The notes under the pieces: model-generated
Database searches by the model: none
What the model was told of the DNA's origin: nothing
What the model saw: only the letters and a program-made list of their open reading frames with translations
Position numbers and translations under genes: made by a program
Source of the DNA: Thermoplasmataceae archaeon
GTDB lineage: Archaea > Thermoplasmatota > Thermoplasmata > Thermoplasmatales > Thermoplasmataceae
Length of the DNA: 35,802 nt
Direction: 5' to 3'
Assembly (NCBI GenBank): GCA_038729425.1
Contig: JAVYSB010000003.1
Coordinates: 76,293-112,094, forward strand
Shown here: piece after piece, positions 32,242-35,802 of the stretch
Numbering within the stretch: position 1 is the first letter of the stretch
Layout of the letters: every line of letters begins with the position of its first letter

Positions 32242-33960
32242 CTATCTGTGAGTTTCAATGTACTCCGTGAAGCCTTTGATGAAGTCCATCGCATCCTCAA
32301 CTATCCCAAAATCCGCGTACTGAAATATCTGGGCGTTCCTGTCTGTATTTACTGCTATTATCTTCCCTGCATACCTTGTACCGACCATGTGATTATCATG
32401 GCCTGAAATCCCTATTGCAATATATGTATCCGGCGAAATTGCTGTTCCAGTGAGTCCGATTTGCTGTTGTCTTGGTACCCAGCCGAAATCAACTATCGGC
32501 CTCGTTGCGCCGAGTGATGCATTAAGGATCATTGCCAGCCTCATGGCAGGCTTGACGTTGTCAGGCTTCCTAATACCCTTACCTACTCCTAAGACAACAC
32601 TGGAGTTGGTTAAAGGGAGATACTCTGCAGGCACCTTGGTTTCTGAGATCCTTTGGATTCTGGGTTTGCAGGTGAATTCTGGCAGTTCTAATCTGAATTC
32701 TTCCTTTGAAATACGCTTTTTGAAAATTCCGGGTCTGATGGTTGCCATGGCAGGATCGGTTCTTGAGTAAATTCTTGCTACGATTCCTCCTCCAAAGGCA
32801 GGTTTGTACTGTATCAGCTTACCGTTTTCCATTTTAAGGTCTATGCAATCAGCTGTAAGCCCTAGTCCAAGATCTGCCGCAACAAATGCAGCGATCTCCC
32901 TGCCGTCGATGGTTGATGGAAAAACAACAAATCTGGGCTTATGTTTCACGATATGCTGGGCAATGAAATCAGCTAGACACTCATTGTGACTTTCATTTGC
33001 ATATATGTACCTGTGAACGGGCATTCCATTCAAATCGACTGGGTCAATATTTCCTATCATCAATGTAGAAAGGTTGTCCTGCCTAGCAAGATCTGCATTC
33101 TTTGACGCTATTTCCATAGCCACTTCAGGGTCTGAGGCGGCGATCCCCAGAACCTCACCTTCTCCGATTGCCTGATGAAGAATAATAGGTTGGTCTTCCC
33201 TGCCGCTTCTCCTGCTTATCAATTCAAGTATTTTTTTATATGTTTCTTCCCCAGCTTCCAGATACTCTACCTTGCGAGTGCTTTCTATTTTTTCTGTACC
33301 GGATACAATAGTTGGGGAGTCTTTCACTCCTGATATGTTTACTTTAAGCTTACCGGAATCCAGTATCTCAACCCTCGCAGTCATATCTGGAGTTTCCGGT
33401 CTCACTGCTCTCGCCCTGTTTATTTTCTCGCTTACGGAGATAACGGCGGGCAACTGTATCTTGCTGGTAACAACACTCCGTTCCTTATCCTGATCTACGA
33501 TGCAAGTGCTTCCATTAATTTCCAGTCTAGAGACTGAGGATATGAATGAAAACCCACATAATTTTGAAAGCTCAGGAGGTACCTGGGAAGTTTCTCCGTC
33601 CAGTGAGTACTTACCCGTAATCACCAGGTCTGGGCCGTAGTAATTAACCATTGACGATAGGATGCGCGACGTCACCAGAGTGTCTGAGCCCACAAATGCC
33701 CTGTCTGTAATCAGGAAACCCTTGTCAACCCCCATCCTCAGTGAGGTGTTGATTATATCGGCAGCCGACGGTGGACCCATTGTAGCTACAGCTGTCTCCC
33801 ATCCAAGCTTTTCCTTGATCCTAATTGCTTCCTCCACGCCTTTTCTGTCAAAAGAGTTCATCTGCAGAGGGACATTTTCCCTTATGATTCTATTGGTAAC
33901 CGGGTCAAATCCAATCCCGTTCACATCGGGTATCTGTTTGGCAAATACCAATACCTTCAT
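32242..33960 (-). CDS. Electron transfer flavoprotein beta-alpha fusion
   Basis: Carries electrons between dehydrogenases and the quinone pool. The 572-residue protein fuses the beta subunit (FixA-like, about 1-235: MKVLVFAKQIPDV, LGWETAVATMGPP, YSLDGETSQVP) to the alpha subunit (FixB-like, about 250-572). The FAD-binding alpha C terminus is intact: GLTG (502-505), the AIGISGHDNH segment near 515-524 and the NTDRNAQIFQYADFGIVED region at the end. Such fusions are known in Thermoplasma and Sulfolobus relatives. Its ATG overlaps the stop of the Rieske gene by four bases, so the two are probably coexpressed. The quinone oxidoreductase FixC/ETF-QO is not in the window. Confidence 0.94.
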   Translation of the reverse strand: MKVLVFAKQIPDVNGIGFDPVTNRIIRENVPLQMNSFDRKGVEEAIRIKEKLGWETAVATMGPPSAADIINTSLRMGVDKGFLITDRAFVGSDTLVTSRILSSMVNYYGPDLVITGKYSLDGETSQVPPELSKLCGFSFISSVSRLEINGSTCIVDQDKERSVVTSKIQLPAVISVSEKINRARAVRPETPDMTARVEILDSGKLKVNISGVKDSPTIVSGTEKIESTRKVEYLEAGEETYKKILELISRRSGREDQPIILHQAIGEGEVLGIAASDPEVAMEIASKNADLARQDNLSTLMIGNIDPVDLNGMPVHRYIYANESHNECLADFIAQHIVKHKPRFVVFPSTIDGREIAAFVAADLGLGLTADCIDLKMENGKLIQYKPAFGGGIVARIYSRTDPAMATIRPGIFKKRISKEEFRLELPEFTCKPRIQRISETKVPAEYLPLTNSSVVLGVGKGIRKPDNVKPAMRLAMILNASLGATRPIVDFGWVPRQQQIGLTGTAISPDTYIAIGISGHDNHMVGTRYAGKIIAVNTDRNAQIFQYADFGIVEDAMDFIKGFTEYIETHR

Positions 33961-34277
33961 GCAATCTCTACCAGCACATCTCCGTTCTCAACTTTAACAT
34001 GATAGGATTTAAGCGCAGGAATCTCACCGGCGCTCTCTGGTGGACTTACCACGCTGCCGTCAGTCGGGCTGAATGTGGCAAAATGGTTAGGGCATATGAT
34101 ATTCCCGCCATCAAGGAATCCCTCAGAAAGATCATAGTTCTCATGGGTACAGTAGAGGCTTGTGGCATAGAACCTATCATTCTGCCTTATGATCAATATT
34201 TCCTTGTCGCCAATCTTTGATTTGAACAAATCGCCATTGTTCATTGATCCCTCTTTCGCTACTTTATACCACGTCAT
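33957..34277 (-). CDS. Rieske [2Fe-2S] ferredoxin
   Basis: A 106-residue soluble ferredoxin of the Rieske type. The cluster ligands are Cys43-x-His45 and Cys62-x2-His65 (CTH and CPNH), with the rest resembling small NirD or dioxygenase-type ferredoxins. No membrane anchor is present, so it is not the cytochrome bc1 form. It is the first gene of a two-gene operon with the ETF fusion, suggesting it passes electrons to or from the flavoprotein. A TATA box at 34299-34308 is 26 bases before the ATG, so the message is probably leaderless. Confidence 0.93.
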   Translation of the reverse strand: MTWYKVAKEGSMNNGDLFKSKIGDKEILIIRQNDRFYATSLYCTHENYDLSEGFLDGGNIICPNHFATFSPTDGSVVSPPESAGEIPALKSYHVKVENGDVLVEIA

Positions 34278-34298
34278 ATTCGTGCATTTAATTAGAAT

Positions 34299-34308
34299 AA
34301 TTATAATT
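34299..34308 (-). promoter_or_regulatory. Rieske-ETF operon TATA box
   Basis: The minus strand reads aattataatt, centred 26 bases before the ATG of the Rieske gene, the leaderless spacing. Confidence 0.5.
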
Positions 34309-34382
34309 TTCTGTACAGCTTTTTGCTCGGAAGATATTTAACAGGTGGCGCTATACTTATTTCACGGGAAAAGGCAGGTAAT

Positions 34383-35255
34383 ATGGATTCTGATGTCAAG
34401 AAGAAATACCTTGAGGCTGGCAGACTCGGAAAACTTGCGCTTGAATACGGAACAACACTGATCGAGCCTGGTGCAACGCTTTTCGATGTTGCCGAAAGGG
34501 TGGAGAAATTCATAACAGATAATGGCGGAAAACCTTCATTTCCAGTTAACCTTTCCATAAACAATGAAGCAGCTCACTATTCCCCATTCTATGGAGATCA
34601 GAAGAAGTTTTCCACTGGAGATGTTGTAAAGATTGACGTTGGTGCGCAAATGGACGGTTACCTGAGCGACAATGCCACCACGGTTGAGGTCGGCGAATCC
34701 GGAAGATATAGTGACCTTATAGCCGCCTCTAGAGATGCCCTTAATGCGGCCATTAAGATATTGCGCCCTATGATCACAGTTAGGCAAGTTGGATCGGCTA
34801 TCGGCAATGTGATCACATCACATGGCTTCAAACCTGTAAGGAATCTCGGAGGACATGGGCTCAATAGATTTGATCTTCACTCCGAAATTTTCATACCTAA
34901 CTACGACGACGGTAACGCCACGCCAATGCGCCCTAATACCATGATAGCAATAGAGCCGTTTGCAAGCACAACACTGGGCATGGTTCACAATGGTCCCGGA
35001 GGCAACATTTACATACTGAGTGGAACCAAGATTCGGCAAGACGAGATGCTTTACAGGAGTTTCAATACTTTGCCCTTTGCCGAGAGATGGGTGCCGGCAC
35101 TGACGCCTGATTACAAAAATTACCTGAGGAAAATGATAGCAGGAAAGGAACTTTCACAGTTCCCGGTGCTGAAGGAACATTCAACCTCAAGAATATCTCA
35201 GGCTGAACATACCATCATGATACTTTCTGATGAAATTATAGTAACAACAAAATAG
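34383..35255 (+). CDS. map: Methionine aminopeptidase, type II
   Basis: Removes the N-terminal methionine from new proteins. With ATG 34383 the protein has 290 residues, typical of the archaeal form. Metal ligands are Asp85 (KIDVGAQ), Asp96 (YLSDNA), His158 (GGHGL), Glu191 (IEPFAS) and Glu284 near the C terminus; His65 (EAAHYSP) binds substrate. The helical insert that defines type II lies between His158 and Glu284. The open frame runs upstream to TTG 34323, but that extension crosses the TATA-like elements and has no family match. An AGGTA sequence precedes the ATG. Convergent with the kinase gene. Confidence 0.96.
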   Translation: MDSDVKKKYLEAGRLGKLALEYGTTLIEPGATLFDVAERVEKFITDNGGKPSFPVNLSINNEAAHYSPFYGDQKKFSTGDVVKIDVGAQMDGYLSDNATTVEVGESGRYSDLIAASRDALNAAIKILRPMITVRQVGSAIGNVITSHGFKPVRNLGGHGLNRFDLHSEIFIPNYDDGNATPMRPNTMIAIEPFASTTLGMVHNGPGGNIYILSGTKIRQDEMLYRSFNTLPFAERWVPALTPDYKNYLRKMIAGKELSQFPVLKEHSTSRISQAEHTIMILSDEIIVTTK

Positions 35256-35257
35256 CA

Positions 35258-35802
35258 TCAGCAAACAGATCCAATGCGCCCTTTCAGTTGCGTCATTACT
35301 TCACCAAAAACCTCATTAATTCCACGCTCAGCATCTATAACTATTATTGGCGGCTGAGCGAAGTAATCATAATAACTGCTGACCGAGGCGAGGAATTTTT
35401 CGTTCTCGAACCCAGAAAACACACTTCGCCGTGAAATCCTGTTTATGGCAGTTTCAGGACTTATCTTCAAATAAAACGTTATTTCTGGTCTCACCGTTAT
35501 AATTTTGGAAACCTCTTCCATCCACCGGATAGTTTTTTCCCTACTTCCAAACGCGCTCTCGATCACAGGCCCCTGATAACAATATGATGATAGGATGTAC
35601 CGATCGCAGATAACCGTCTTTCCTTCACCAATTTGCTTCCCAATTTCGTACTGATGCCTGAACCTGTCAAGAGTAAACTGAAAGAAGAGATGTATGCCAT
35701 CTTCCGTTTCACGGCTTTTCTCTTCATTCTTAGCCGTCTTGAAACTATCCGTAGGTTCTCTTGTAAGATATGTGTCGAAGCCTGTTTCCTTTAGTTGTGC
35801 AT
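35258..35802 (-). CDS. tmk: Thymidylate kinase, 5'-truncated
   Basis: Phosphorylates dTMP to dTDP. The gene runs off the right edge of the window: its frame is open to the last base, giving about 180 residues, with the N-terminal P-loop missing. Visible motifs are LTREPTD near the edge (Arg of the family's RexP/T motif), DRYILSSYCYQG with the DRY signature that binds dTMP, and the C-terminal ISPETAINRISRR lid-like segment rich in Arg. An internal ATG at 35566 is not the start, since the family core continues upstream of it. The three-base spacing from the map stop shows the two genes converge. Confidence 0.9.
   Translation of the reverse strand, partial: AQLKETGFDTYLTREPTDSFKTAKNEEKSRETEDGIHLFFQFTLDRFRHQYEIGKQIGEGKTVICDRYILSSYCYQGPVIESAFGSREKTIRWMEEVSKIITVRPEITFYLKISPETAINRISRRSVFSGFENEKFLASVSSYYDYFAQPPIIVIDAERGINEVFGEVMTQLKGRIGSVC

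Overview
The window is a chromosomal segment of an archaeon. It encodes a proteasome alpha subunit, archaeal GINS, SBDS, a three-subunit RNA exosome, RNA polymerase subunits P and F, archaeal/eukaryotic-type ribosomal proteins (L37Ae, L21e, L31e, L39e, S19e), eIF6, Pus10 and a type II methionine aminopeptidase. Several features point to the Thermoplasmatales: PsmA closely resembles my recollection of the Thermoplasma acidophilum protein, the electron-transfer flavoprotein is a beta-alpha fusion, a KDG-aldolase-like gene is present, and many genes have a TATA-like box 23-30 bases before the start codon, which suggests leaderless transcripts. This assignment is by inspection, not by database search. 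I saw no rRNA, tRNA, CRISPR array, transposase or integrase.

Layout. 1-2.9 kb: a DMT-family transporter, psmA, and a divergent TatD-like hydrolase that may be preceded by a tiny leaderless uORF. 2.95-10.2 kb: an all-plus block running gins51, SBDS, rrp4, rrp41, rrp42, rpl37ae, rpoP, pus10, rpl21e, rpoF, DUF655, ksgA, with overlapping or abutting junctions from rrp4 onward. It couples RNA decay, ribosome assembly, rRNA/tRNA modification and transcription. 10.2-16.2 kb: singly transcribed genes, namely an SPFH/stomatin protein, a purine-type phosphoribosyltransferase, carbamate kinase, an MqnD-like protein, an unrecognised 317-residue protein and isocitrate dehydrogenase. 16.2-16.6 kb is the largest gene-free gap and holds an inverted-repeat structure.

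16.6-27.5 kb: metabolism and cell biology. The genes are purA, exonuclease III, urocanate hydratase, a sugar-phosphate nucleotidyltransferase, a COG1340-type coiled-coil protein, a KDG-aldolase-like enzyme, a divergent CbiB/CobD membrane protein, pyrF, ftsZ and pyrE. 27.5-29.5 kb: a minus-strand translation operon (PDCD5-like protein, L39e, L31e, eIF6) preceded by S19e. 29.7-34.3 kb: a two-gene ABC transporter, then a Rieske ferredoxin overlapping an ETF beta-alpha fusion. 34.4-35.8 kb: methionine aminopeptidase, then the 5'-truncated end of a thymidylate kinase gene.

Most of the window is conserved core genome. I found no convincing new multi-gene system. The better leads are small: candidate structured RNAs and operators in the intergenic gaps, one possible uORF coupled to a hydrolase, an unrecognised lineage protein, and a CbiB homolog that has lost several family motifs. 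Two short genes, rpoP (43 aa) and rpl39e (51 aa), were found by reading the sequence directly.
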